Shown here piece by piece: positions 6,004-13,139 of a DNA stretch of 13,139 nucleotides (the stretch's first letter is position 1; every line of letters begins with the position of its first letter). The stretch is from positions 1-13,139 of the forward strand of contig JASIJX010000259.1 of the NCBI GenBank assembly GCA_030049955.1. Reading direction: 5' to 3'. Position numbers and translations under genes: made by a program. This stretch comes from Acidobacteriaceae bacterium (GTDB lineage Bacteria > Acidobacteriota > Terriglobia > Terriglobales > Acidobacteriaceae). The notes under the pieces are model-generated. The model had not been told where the DNA came from, ran no database searches, and saw only the letters and a list, made by a program, of their open reading frames with translations.

Positions 6004-8322
6004 TTACCGCGCCGCATCCCCATGTAAGAGCCAACGAACGTATTCGCCTGCATCGAATGGGTCCCTCGGAAGAAAACTAGAGAAAACAACATTTCCGTGT
6101 CGCCAGGCGCAACATTCATCGCCGGCTTTGGCAATGCTGGTTGTAGCTCGTCGGAGTGTCGCCGCGTAGGCTATGCCTGCAGGAATTACAATACCAGATG
6201 GCCCCGCCACTTCAAGGTCGCTCTTCCATTCGGTTATCCCGCTGTAATTGTTGGGAACAGTGACACCCCTGTAAGTTGGCTCGGTGACGCCCACTGCTTC
6301 GCCCGGAAGCTGAACAAGCTTTGCGATGCCGCTGAACTCAGGATGCGCAGTGAGCGACTGCGCATTCCAACAGACAATAGCGAGAGGGATGTTTTCCTTC
6401 TTCAATTGCTCAAGCGGCAGGCCTTCCAAATCACTCACGCACATGATCACTCGCCGGTAGCTGCGCAGCTCGCTGCAATCCAAGTGCTCCCGCTTATGAT
6501 ACTCGAAGACATCGTAGTGAACGTCGAGGTCGATTGCTAACCCCGTAAGAATTTGCTCGGTCAGGAAACGATCGTGAAGATGGCGCCGCTCCAGGTCCAC
6601 AAGTGAGCGCTCCGCATAAAACCTCAACACAGCGACTTCTGGAACGTCCTTATGTCGCCCCAATTTGCGTTGTGCGCGGAAATTGATGGAACGCAGCGCC
6701 TTCCAGGTTTCGGGCCGCGCATCAGGAAGAGTCATTCCATAGTTGGGTGATTCCGCCGTCTCGCCTGGCTGATAGCCCAGCCACATCAATCCATCCGGAT
6801 TGTAAGCCAACGTTTGCTCAAAGATGCGTTCAACATCGTTGGGCGAGGGGTGCTGAAGGTCGTGGGAGAACGTGTGCGACTGCACCCATGGAACCAGCTT
6901 CTTCCCAAATCGCCTGACCAATCCGCTCCAATAGGAGTTTTCCAATGGGATGATCGACGCGATATAACCCAGCCGAGGATCGCGATCCGAATTTGTAGAT
7001 TGCGAATCACCCGTGCGGGATACAGGATACGGATCGGCATTGATCATGTCGAACTGCTGGGCAAGCAATTGAGTGCTGCAGCCGTCGTGATCATTGGCCA
7101 GTGTAGCGAAGGGAGTGGGATTGAATCGCGTTGGGTTCCGAAATACGATGATGCGCGGCGAGACTTTGTGAGCTTCTGTTACAACGGATTTGACCAGTTC
7201 GGCCGTTGCGCTGTGGAAGGCATAGAGCCAATCGCGGTATGCGTCTACCCCGAAGAACTCCGGGAATCCCCATCCACGCGGGTACTCCTGCCCGCTAAGT
7301 TTGCGAAATCCAGCAATACCGCTGTCGGAGTAGTCGTAGACGGGTATGGCGCACTTGGGCGAGTTCACAAAACCGGTTCGAAGGAAACATTCATCGCCAA
7401 ACCGCAAAGCGCAAATCACATCATCGGGAAATACCCCGTTATTCTCGCGGGTGAACCGGTCCAGCGTTGCACGCGCCGTTCGAGCCGCTGTCTCTCGTGT
7501 TGAAACCGCCGCAGGGCTTAGCTGATTGGTGCGCCAATAGACGGCGAGCATCGTATGATCGAGATCGCCCTCCACATTGGTCAGGTCGAAAGTAAGGCGC
7601 AGGCTTAGCCTATTTCTCTCGCCTATGACGGCTGGAATAATCGACAAATGCTGCCGCCTGTCATAATCCTTTTGCTTAACGATCACTTCCGCTTTGAATG
7701 CCCGGTCTGTCGAGAAAATTTCTTCGCCAAAGTAACTATCGAATGTGTGGTTATCGGTGAAATACTTCTTTGTCTTCCAATCGTATGGGGCGTAATGGTG
7801 AGGCAGCCCGATTTCGATCGTATGTTGTCCCTTTGAAAACGGAAAAGTATGTGAATCGATGCTGAGATCGTTATACGTGCCGGCGATCGCCACTGCATAC
7901 TCGGGAGTTAAGCCCATTTGCGTTGCATCTCGCCCACCGATGGAGTTACCCATAAACATTCCGCCAGCGTCGCACGACAGCATCACGCGCAAGCCATGCT
8001 TACGCGCGTTCTCTATATCTAGGGTCTCGATGACCTGCGCACCGTGGTTGACAAGATCCTGGAACCTGTCGGCGGTGAGGGGTGCGTCTGGGCTCGACAA
8101 CCAAACTCTGGGAAAGCCGGCGTCCGATTCAGACTCTTTCGAAACCTTTACCGCCTCAGACGCATCCGAGGTTGCTTCACTTGAAGACTGGGCAGCGACC
8201 GGAGCCTGCCCAAGCATCGCCATTAGCGTTGCCGCCGAGCCGCTCTGGAGGAAATCGCGTCGACTAAATCCGTTCTCATCGTTTTGTTTTCTGGTTTTGC
8301 TCATACTCTCGTCGTTTTTCAT
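6004..8322 (-). CDS. Tat-exported GH42-like barrel protein of unassigned family
   Basis: A 772-residue protein I cannot place in a named family. SRRDFLQ (20-26) is a twin-arginine signal followed by a low-complexity Ser/Ala/Glu linker to about residue 68. Barrel-like strands start at 70-118 (FPRVWLSSPDAP, HGLRVMLSCDAGG). Residues about 135-265 are rich in beta-type sequence and appear to be inserted in the barrel, which resumes at 278-515. RFGDECF contains a candidate acid E311; QFDMINADPYP and GLMWLGYQPGE resemble late barrel strands of GH42-like enzymes. Residues about 558-690 resemble a GATase-like trimerisation domain (PEVAVLRFYAERS, RRVIMCVSDLEGL). A short beta domain ends the protein. 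It lies 71 bases after the GH39 gene and 81 before the GHL6-like gene, so an operon is likely. The start is uncertain: ATG 8304 (Met7) has GAGAG upstream and may be the real one. Hydrolase function is inferred from fold resemblance and context. Confidence 0.8.
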   Translation of the reverse strand: MKNDESMSKTRKQNDENGFSRRDFLQSGSAATLMAMLGQAPVAAQSSSEATSDASEAVKVSKESESDAGFPRVWLSSPDAPLTADRFQDLVNHGAQVIETLDIENARKHGLRVMLSCDAGGMFMGNSIGGRDATQMGLTPEYAVAIAGTYNDLSIDSHTFPFSKGQHTIEIGLPHHYAPYDWKTKKYFTDNHTFDSYFGEEIFSTDRAFKAEVIVKQKDYDRRQHLSIIPAVIGERNRLSLRLTFDLTNVEGDLDHTMLAVYWRTNQLSPAAVSTRETAARTARATLDRFTRENNGVFPDDVICALRFGDECFLRTGFVNSPKCAIPVYDYSDSGIAGFRKLSGQEYPRGWGFPEFFGVDAYRDWLYAFHSATAELVKSVVTEAHKVSPRIIVFRNPTRFNPTPFATLANDHDGCSTQLLAQQFDMINADPYPVSRTGDSQSTNSDRDPRLGYIASIIPLENSYWSGLVRRFGKKLVPWVQSHTFSHDLQHPSPNDVERIFEQTLAYNPDGLMWLGYQPGETAESPNYGMTLPDARPETWKALRSINFRAQRKLGRHKDVPEVAVLRFYAERSLVDLERRHLHDRFLTEQILTGLAIDLDVHYDVFEYHKREHLDCSELRSYRRVIMCVSDLEGLPLEQLKKENIPLAIVCWNAQSLTAHPEFSGIAKLVQLPGEAVGVTEPTYRGVTVPNNYSGITEWKSDLEVAGPSGIVIPAGIAYAATLRRATTSIAKAGDECCAWRHGNVVFSSFLPRDPFDAGEYVRWLLHGDAAR

Positions 8323-8393
8323 AATCGTTCATGGCGCCACTTGCCAAGTGACTTTACGTCCACCCGAATTTTGCAAGCGAAGTCCGGTATCGT

Positions 8394-10142
8394 TTATTGG
8401 GAGCCAGATGACTCTTTCTTACCGCGTCTGGCCGAGTACCAGTCTTCCAATTCGTGCTTGAGCGGTGTCGTGGGAAGAGCAGCCGCATCTCGTGGGCGCA
8501 GCTCTACGTAAAGCACCTCTCCCAGAGCCAGGCGGAATTGATGGGCCACCTGGTTGTTCGCAACGTCCGGGTGGAAGACGCTGGCTTCGGGAGCTGCGTG
8601 CGTCTCCAGCATTTGGTGCTCGAGCGGCGAGAGGTTCTGAGGCGTTCCCAGCGATTGCCAGGTTTCATAGCTACTGCCCGCGCCAGCTGTGATCCTTTCC
8701 TGAAGCAGCAGGGGCTTGGCCGTTTGCGTCCATGGCATCTGCAACGTTGCCGTCCAGGGGCGCTGCTCCTTGAGCCCATAAGCCGACAGATCGCGGTGCC
8801 AAAGCAAAACTCTCACGCTCTCTCCTTCAACCGCTCCTGCCAAGTTGCAACCGGGAGCCAACGGCTGCTCAAGGCGAACCTCCAGCCGTGCCCCGCGCAG
8901 GCGGCTGAGAAAACGGAAAGCGTTGCACGTCGACTTGCGAATACCATTCAGCGTCAGCAGTCCGTAGGTTCCGGAGAACTCGCTCTGCGGCATTCCACCT
9001 TCCCCAAAAACATCGCTTGCTTCCCACCAGCAAAATGTCTCGCAGTTGCCGTCGACTGCCACGGCAAGGTCGCAGACGGTGGCCGCGGCCGATGTTTCCT
9101 CCAAACTCGGATTGTTGTTCCAGGCAATTTCTCCGTTCGGCAGGGGAACCAGGCTGTTCCATTCCGTGAAGAGAACCTCCAAGTCAGGCGTTGCCGATGC
9201 GCGGACGGTTTCCCGGACACGTCGCACTGCGTCCGAAGCGTACATCCCGGGCTTATGCGGGGTGCCTCGCAGTCCTGGATATTCCACCCATTCATCCTGT
9301 AAGTAAATATGAGTGCTGATGAAATTGACTGGAACCTTTTGTGTAGAACAGTGTTTGAGGAATTCCGGAATCCAGGCTGCGCGCGCCGAAACCGGTCCGC
9401 CCACGCGCAGGCGCGGACTGACCGCCTTGAGTGCAAATGCGGAAACGTCGTAGAGCTTCCAGTAGTCGCTTTGTGTGCCGGACCAAAAGTTAATGTTGGG
9501 TTCATTCCATACTTCGAAATACCACTGTGCAACTTCATCCAGGCCGTAGCGGTCCACACAATGGCGCGCAAATGCTCCCACTAATTGTCCCCATTCGGAA
9601 AAGTCGCGGGGCGGCGTGGTGTTAAAACCCCAATCAAACACAGTTTCGGATCCAGAAGCCAGCGCAACCGGCATTGAGGACAATTCCACATGGGGACGCA
9701 ATCCGAGATCTCGCAGCGAGTCAATTGCCTTGTCCACCTGCGCCCAACGGAACGCCAGACTCCCATCCTTCCTGCGTGCAACAACCGCCATCTCGTCGTG
9801 AAATATTCCATGGAATCGACAGTAGCGATACCCGATCTCTCGCTGCAGAATTGAAAGATGCTGCTGCAAGTCATTGCGAAGATGCAATGAAGCGCGCCCT
9901 GTCGCAATCGTGTTTTTCCACGGTTTTCGAAACGGAATGGAAGAAGTTGCTTGCGTGACAGAGATGATGGACGAATGGATCGCCTTCGCTCCAGTTTGTG
10001 CGGCTCCGCCTTCTGCTTTTGCCGCGACGCCAACGGTAGCTGCTGCAACGGAACTGACTAGACTGGTTTTGAGAAACTCACGCCGGGTATTGCGGGACCG
10101 ATTTGACGTCTCAGAGCAAGACAACTCCAAATCCGATTTCAT
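8394..10142 (-). CDS. Tat-exported glycoside hydrolase family 39
   Basis: A 582-residue retaining glycoside hydrolase of clan GH-A, the first gene of the minus-strand cluster. ATG 10142 is preceded by GGGAG (10149-10153), spacing 6. TRREFLK (19-25) and the following Ala-rich hydrophobic stretch form a twin-arginine signal. The barrel covers about 55-395: RYCRFHGIFHDEM on strand 2, the acid/base E214 in FEVWNEPN, FISTHIY, and the nucleophile E327 in LFTEWNS. FSGTYGLLTLNGIRK starts the C-terminal beta-sandwich (about 385-565). Known GH39 members include beta-xylosidases and alpha-L-iduronidases, and others act on bacterial polysaccharides. A beta-xylosidase would fit beside GH31, but the specificity is not settled by these motifs. 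The gene is divergent from the permease and probably controlled by the promoter and palindrome at 10240-10271. Confidence 0.92.
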   Translation of the reverse strand: MKSDLELSCSETSNRSRNTRREFLKTSLVSSVAAATVGVAAKAEGGAAQTGAKAIHSSIISVTQATSSIPFRKPWKNTIATGRASLHLRNDLQQHLSILQREIGYRYCRFHGIFHDEMAVVARRKDGSLAFRWAQVDKAIDSLRDLGLRPHVELSSMPVALASGSETVFDWGFNTTPPRDFSEWGQLVGAFARHCVDRYGLDEVAQWYFEVWNEPNINFWSGTQSDYWKLYDVSAFALKAVSPRLRVGGPVSARAAWIPEFLKHCSTQKVPVNFISTHIYLQDEWVEYPGLRGTPHKPGMYASDAVRRVRETVRASATPDLEVLFTEWNSLVPLPNGEIAWNNNPSLEETSAAATVCDLAVAVDGNCETFCWWEASDVFGEGGMPQSEFSGTYGLLTLNGIRKSTCNAFRFLSRLRGARLEVRLEQPLAPGCNLAGAVEGESVRVLLWHRDLSAYGLKEQRPWTATLQMPWTQTAKPLLLQERITAGAGSSYETWQSLGTPQNLSPLEHQMLETHAAPEASVFHPDVANNQVAHQFRLALGEVLYVELRPRDAAALPTTPLKHELEDWYSARRGKKESSGSQ

Positions 10143-10239
10143 TCATAACTCCCATGTTCACAACTTCTTAGCGACTTCGTTCGATAGACCTCAGGTAAAC
10201 CGAGAGCATCACCTCCTGCGAGTCAATCGGAATCAGAGA

Positions 10240-10251
10240 ATGATATATCAT
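10240..10251. promoter_or_regulatory. Perfect 12-bp palindrome (operator candidate), GH39 side
   Basis: ATGATATATCAT reads the same on both strands and recurs exactly at 10568-10579. A given 12-mer is expected fewer than 0.001 times in 13 kb, so two copies in one divergent promoter region are unlikely to be chance. The site is centred about 103 bases upstream of the GH39 start and covers the predicted -10 box. A short AT-rich palindrome of this form fits a dimeric regulator such as the GntR superfamily. The protein family is inferred, and no regulator gene is in the window. Confidence 0.65.
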
Positions 10252-10271
10252 CACCGAATCGTGGGCGTCAA
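10242..10271 (-). promoter_or_regulatory. Putative sigma-70 promoter of the GH39 cluster
   Basis: Read on the minus strand, TTGACG (10271-10266) is separated by 18 bases from TATATC (10247-10242), matching 5/6 and 4/6 of the consensus hexamers. The -10 box lies inside the palindrome at 10240-10251, so binding there would block polymerase. The transcript would begin near 10235 and run through the three Tat-signal genes, whose gaps are only 71 and 81 bases, with no clear terminator between them. Confidence 0.45.
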
Positions 10272-10548
10272 ATAGAGATCAATCTTTCGGTCAACGAAGG
10301 ATGTGAGATAAAGTGGGTGACGAGATCCTCCCCGCTTCTGCAAAGAGCGAACGATTCTTCCAAACGGCATCCACGAAGCGCACGGTGTATATGTGGTGAT
10401 CAACCAGCCATTCGCATGGAAAAAGCCCACAACAACAAGGGGATGACTACACATCACAGGAATCCATGCCAAATGGTCCATGACTTTCCGGCCGGGTATA
10501 GGAACTGTATGGGAACTATGTTCACTGCGGGCCATGAATGAGGAGCCA

Positions 10549-10577
10549 TTCACAACCGCGAGGATAGATGATATATC
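10549..10577 (+). promoter_or_regulatory. Putative sigma-70 promoter of the permease gene
   Basis: TTCACA (10549-10554, 5/6 of the -35 consensus) is followed after exactly 17 bases by TATATC (10572-10577, 4/6 of the -10 consensus). The -10 box sits inside the palindrome at 10568-10579, the same arrangement as at the GH39 promoter. The transcript would start near 10584, leaving a leader of about 45 bases before ATG 10629. Confidence 0.45.
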
Positions 10578-10579
10578 AT
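10568..10579. promoter_or_regulatory. Perfect 12-bp palindrome (operator candidate), permease side
   Basis: An exact second copy of ATGATATATCAT, centred about 55 bases before the permease start codon and overlapping its predicted -10 box. Its centre is 328 bases from the other copy, so a regulator could act on each promoter separately or bridge both. It would link sugar import to synthesis of the exported hydrolases. Confidence 0.65.
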
Positions 10580-10628
10580 ATTTTGGTCTGGTCGGGCTAA
10601 TATTCCGAAGATGAGAGGATCACGATAA

Positions 10629-11882
10629 ATGGAAACAAGATCGATCCAACTGGAGACTTCAAGCAGCCCTGCTTATGTCGGCCCGTTTATTACTGTCACG
10701 GCGCTCTTCTTCATTTTTGGATTTATTACCACGCTGAACATGGCTCTGGTGCCTCACTTGCGCGCGGTCTTCAATCTTGGCTATGCGTGGGCAATGCTCG
10801 CCAATTCAGCATTTTTTCTGGCCTACTTTATCTTCTCGGCGCCCACGTCGAAGCTTATTGATGCTATCGGCTACAAATGGACAATGGTTGTATCGCTGTT
10901 CATTCAAGTCGTCGGCTGCCTGATGTTTCTACCGGCTGCCAAGTTCGTCGTCTTCCCTTTATTCCTTTCTGCAGTTTTCATTGTGGGCGCGGGCGTTACA
11001 GCACTGCAGACCTCGGCTAATCCATATATCGTTATTCTCGGCCCCGAACACAGCGCCCCAATGCGCCTGACGTTGGCGCAAGCCTTCAATTCGATTGGCG
11101 CAACCATCGCTCCCATCGTTGCTGGAGCCTTCATCTTGACTGATACCGCCCATGCGGTCTCAAAAGCGCAAATCGCCGCGACCGTTCGCACTCCCTACAT
11201 TCTCATTTCGGTCGGTCTCGCCATCCTGGGCTTGATTGTGGCGTTTCTGCATTTGCCTCACCTTAAACAGACGCGGATGTCTTGTGCCGATGAAGGCGCC
11301 GGCCCTATCCTTCACCGCAGCATCTGGAGCTATCGCCACACTGTTCTCGGCGCTCTGGGCATTTTTGTTTATGTAGGTGTGGAGGTGGGATTAGCGTCCA
11401 TTGCAGTCAATTACTTCAAGCTTGAGGGAATGAGTAGCGAGAAGAGTGCCTCCATTCTTGTTTCGCTCTATTGGTTTGGCGCACTGGTTGGCCGGCTTCT
11501 CGGCTCCTGGATGCTCACCAAGATCAAGGCAGGTAAACTCCTTGGTGCATTCGGAATTGCTGCAGCCGCGCTTCTCAGCACTTCCATGATTACCCACGGC
11601 TGGGCTGCAATCTGGACATTAGTCCTCTGCGGATTCTTTAACTCGATCATGTTCCCAAATATCTTTGCGCTGGGCGTCGCGGAACTCGGACCGCTTACGA
11701 GCAAAGGATCTGGTCTCATCATGACAGCCTGCCTTGGTGGCGCGGTTGTTCCATTTCTTCTTGGAGCATTGGCTGACAAAATGGGCATTCAACATGCTTT
11801 CGTTCTGCCTGTGCTTTGCTATCTCTATATTGCTTCCTATGGCATGTGGGGATCGAAACCAGTTCGGACAGCTGCGACGTAG
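10629..11882 (+). CDS. FucP/GluP-family (FHS) sugar MFS transporter
   Basis: A 417-residue, 12-helix inner-membrane sugar carrier of the fucose-galactose-glucose branch of the major facilitator superfamily. Family signatures seen are FFIFGFITTLN with VPHLRAVF in helix 1 (27-48), ALQTSANPYIVILGPE (125-140), and LAQAFNSIGATIAP (149-162). FNSIMFPNIFALGVAELGP occurs near the end. The length fits E. coli FucP (438). ATG 10629 follows an AGGA (10616-10619). When aligned by eye with E. coli FucP, the proton-coupling Asp46 is Met38 here and Glu135 is Gln127. Gln at the second position is common in GluP-like members, but loss of the Asp is notable. The carrier may therefore move a neutral sugar by another coupling or as a uniporter. 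Its substrate could be fucose, glucose, galactose or xylose. It is divergent from the GH39 cluster and shares its palindrome. Confidence 0.9.
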   Translation: METRSIQLETSSSPAYVGPFITVTALFFIFGFITTLNMALVPHLRAVFNLGYAWAMLANSAFFLAYFIFSAPTSKLIDAIGYKWTMVVSLFIQVVGCLMFLPAAKFVVFPLFLSAVFIVGAGVTALQTSANPYIVILGPEHSAPMRLTLAQAFNSIGATIAPIVAGAFILTDTAHAVSKAQIAATVRTPYILISVGLAILGLIVAFLHLPHLKQTRMSCADEGAGPILHRSIWSYRHTVLGALGIFVYVGVEVGLASIAVNYFKLEGMSSEKSASILVSLYWFGALVGRLLGSWMLTKIKAGKLLGAFGIAAAALLSTSMITHGWAAIWTLVLCGFFNSIMFPNIFALGVAELGPLTSKGSGLIMTACLGGAVVPFLLGALADKMGIQHAFVLPVLCYLYIASYGMWGSKPVRTAAT

Positions 11883-11897
11883 ACAAGGTCGTCATCG

Positions 11898-11923
11898 AGC
11901 TCATCTTGCGATCATAATGAGCT
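11898..11923. repeat. Inverted repeat between convergent genes, possible weak terminator
   Basis: AGCTCAT (11898-11904) and ATGAGCT (11917-11923) form a 7-bp stem with a 12-base loop, 16 bases after the permease stop. No T-run follows directly, and the loop is long, so termination is only a possibility. Confidence 0.25.
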
Positions 11924-12009
11924 GTCGATCGCTTCTCGTGAGCCGTTTTTCGTTGGATGCCGCGCGTCAATTGGACCCCATTGAAAACGAACTGCGTCAA
12001 GATTTCAGA

Positions 12010-13053
12010 TCAGTTTGCGTAAAACCTGTAGCGAATTGTCCAGCGTGCGGTTTGGCCGGGCAATACTCTAATGTGAACGAATCCTTCCGGACAGATGACT
12101 TTGCGAATCGACCAGAAGAAGACGTGAGACAGTGGAAGGTCTCCAGATTCCTCCACGCCAATGCCGCTACGGGTGTCTCCGACAACAAAATCGAAATCCG
12201 AGGATCGGTCACCATATCCGGTAATTTCTGCATAAGCACTTTCCCCGATTTCCAACTCGCGATCGTACACGATTTGATTGCCCGCAATACGTGCACCGTC
12301 TCCCAGCTGTTTATCTGTCTTCGGCGTAAAGGGAAAGCGAATTGTCATGTCTGGCCCCGTGGGAGCGCCGTCCAGCATGAAGAAATCGTGGTTGTAAACC
12401 TGCGTGTCGATGGTTTCCGGTCCCGTGTTCGTCAATTCGTGCTCGATGATGAGAACTGGCGAACTCGATTCGAGCTTCAGCTTCTTTCGGTAAACATATG
12501 AGACGCCAACCTGGGAATTCAGGTCTTGACGAAACGTGACCTGGCTCCTTTTGGTGTGAACCGTCCATTTACCGCTGTCTACCAAGGGATAGGGTGTCGC
12601 GAAACTATACGGCTTTTCGTCGACGCGGCGTAACGCCCCAACTCCCGGCTCGACAAATAATCCGCCTGGACTCGCCTTGTCGTAGCCTGGAGCGCTTTTG
12701 GCGTCTGCAGCGAGAAACTCCTCAACCGGACCTGTGATCGAATCGTGCCGTGTTGGGTCGTACTTGGAAAACCAGACGCCAAAATAGTTATGGCCTTTAT
12801 AGGTAAGGCAGCCAACCACACCCGACCAGTCGAAGCGCGAGCCGCGGTAATAACCAATCTTCGCATCCGGCAATAGAACGACAGCACTGACGGCCCCATT
12901 GCTTATCACTACCCGTGGCGCGCTTGGCGGATCAATGGGCGCGCAGCCATTGGCTTTTGCCGCGTGCGCTGGCACAGCGTTGAATGCAAGATAGACAGCC
13001 ACAGAACAGACAAAAACGGAGATACGAAGAAAAAATTGGTAATGATTTCTCAT
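12010..13053 (-). CDS. Secreted galactose-mutarotase-like protein, uncharacterised
   Basis: A 347-residue exported protein. The chosen start is ATG 13053, preceded by GGGGAA (13066-13061) with spacing 7; the upstream in-frame TTG at 13068 has no such support. Residues 1-31 form a Sec signal ending VPAHA, with cleavage before AKANG. The mature part is all-beta in character and resembles the aldose-1-epimerase/galactose-mutarotase superfamily: YYRGSRFDWSGVVGCL, HELTNTGPETIDTQVYNHDFF and GYGDRSSDFDFVVG. His222 in YNHDF and Glu135 in FVEPGVG are possible functional residues by position, not by proven alignment. It could interconvert sugar anomers released by the hydrolases, bind carbohydrate, or be an unknown glycan-active enzyme. 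It converges with the permease, and its operon membership upstream lies outside the window. Confidence 0.8.
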   Translation of the reverse strand: MRNHYQFFLRISVFVCSVAVYLAFNAVPAHAAKANGCAPIDPPSAPRVVISNGAVSAVVLLPDAKIGYYRGSRFDWSGVVGCLTYKGHNYFGVWFSKYDPTRHDSITGPVEEFLAADAKSAPGYDKASPGGLFVEPGVGALRRVDEKPYSFATPYPLVDSGKWTVHTKRSQVTFRQDLNSQVGVSYVYRKKLKLESSSPVLIIEHELTNTGPETIDTQVYNHDFFMLDGAPTGPDMTIRFPFTPKTDKQLGDGARIAGNQIVYDRELEIGESAYAEITGYGDRSSDFDFVVGDTRSGIGVEESGDLPLSHVFFWSIRKVICPEGFVHIRVLPGQTARWTIRYRFYAN

Positions 13054-13060
13054 AATTCGA

Positions 13061-13066
13061 TTCCCC
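13061..13066 (-). promoter_or_regulatory. Ribosome binding site deciding the start of the mutarotase-like gene
   Basis: On the minus strand GGGGAA lies 7 bases before ATG 13053. It overlaps the alternative TTG start at 13068, which makes that start unlikely. Confidence 0.5.
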
Positions 13067-13139
13067 AATATCCAGGCTCGATCTCCGATGATACAAGGAA
13101 AAGCGCGGACTCAGGCCGTGGGCTGGTGTGAAATCCCAT

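Larger units (their letters stand above)
10143..10628. other. Divergent control region between the GH39 gene and the permease gene
   Basis: This 486-base stretch carries outward promoters at both ends (10242-10271 on minus, 10549-10577 on plus) and two identical perfect palindromes. The predicted untranslated leader of the GH39 gene is about 93 bases, and that of the permease about 45. The central part, about 10280-10540, shows no promoter, repeat or protein that I recognise. The only open frame there, on minus from a GTG at 10553 to about 10251, lacks a clear ribosome binding site and family motifs, so I do not call it a gene. Confidence 0.5.

Noticed and set aside
6814..7503. 229-residue plus-strand open frame opposite the 772-residue gene
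   Set aside because: The minus frame is continuous with a Tat signal and barrel motifs; the plus product has no motif or ribosome binding site.
8338..8350. Small hairpin CACTT-GCC-AAGTG between the GH39 gene and the 772-residue gene
   Set aside because: Only five pairs and no T-run; too weak to call a terminator or operator and likely to occur by chance.
10251..10553. 100-residue minus-strand open frame in the divergent region
   Set aside because: It starts with GTG without a clear ribosome binding site, has no recognisable family motif, runs across the GH39 promoter and one palindrome, and has an unlikely composition.
11734..12501. 255-residue plus-strand frame covering the permease end and the mutarotase-like gene
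   Set aside because: It overlaps two well-supported genes in other frames, and its product shows no domain.

Overview
The window looks like an accessory carbohydrate-utilisation region from an environmental bacterium, most likely an acidobacterium of the Acidobacteriaceae type. This rests on the style of the genes: moderate GC, several Tat-exported glycoside hydrolases, and an FHS/FucP-type sugar permease. No rRNA or other taxonomic marker is present, so it is an inference. No tRNA, rRNA or CRISPR array was seen.

Layout. Bases 36-785 (+) encode a cytoplasmic short-chain dehydrogenase. Directly after its stop lies a scrambled IS66 transposase remnant (786-1086) ending in a hairpin (1086-1125). 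A promoter with a degenerate palindrome (1271-1299) precedes a secreted GH31 alpha-glycosidase (1327-3708, +). Facing it is a three-gene minus-strand cluster, transcribed in this order: a GH39 enzyme (10142-8394), a 772-residue unassigned barrel protein (8322-6004), and a 702-706-residue GHL6/GH151-like protein (5910-3802). All three carry twin-arginine signals. The 486-bp divergent region 10143-10628 separates this cluster from a FucP-family permease (10629-11882, +). The permease converges with a secreted galactose-mutarotase-like protein (13053-12010, -).

How the parts may work together. Enzymes exported by Tat and Sec would trim an oligosaccharide outside the cytoplasm. The FucP-type carrier would import a released monosaccharide, and the dehydrogenase could act on it or a derivative. 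GH31, GH39 and a possible alpha-L-fucosidase would suit a fucosylated, xylose-containing plant glycan such as xyloglucan, but the substrate is not proven by the sequence.

The strongest non-coding signal is a perfect 12-bp palindrome, ATGATATATCAT, present twice (10240-10251 and 10568-10579). Each copy contains the -10 box of one of the two divergent promoters. A 9/12 variant overlaps the -35 box of the GH31 gene. This points to one GntR-like or similar repressor, not encoded in the window, controlling the locus. The best candidates for something undescribed are the 772-residue protein, with an apparent beta-rich insertion inside a GH42-like barrel, and the regulon defined by this palindrome.
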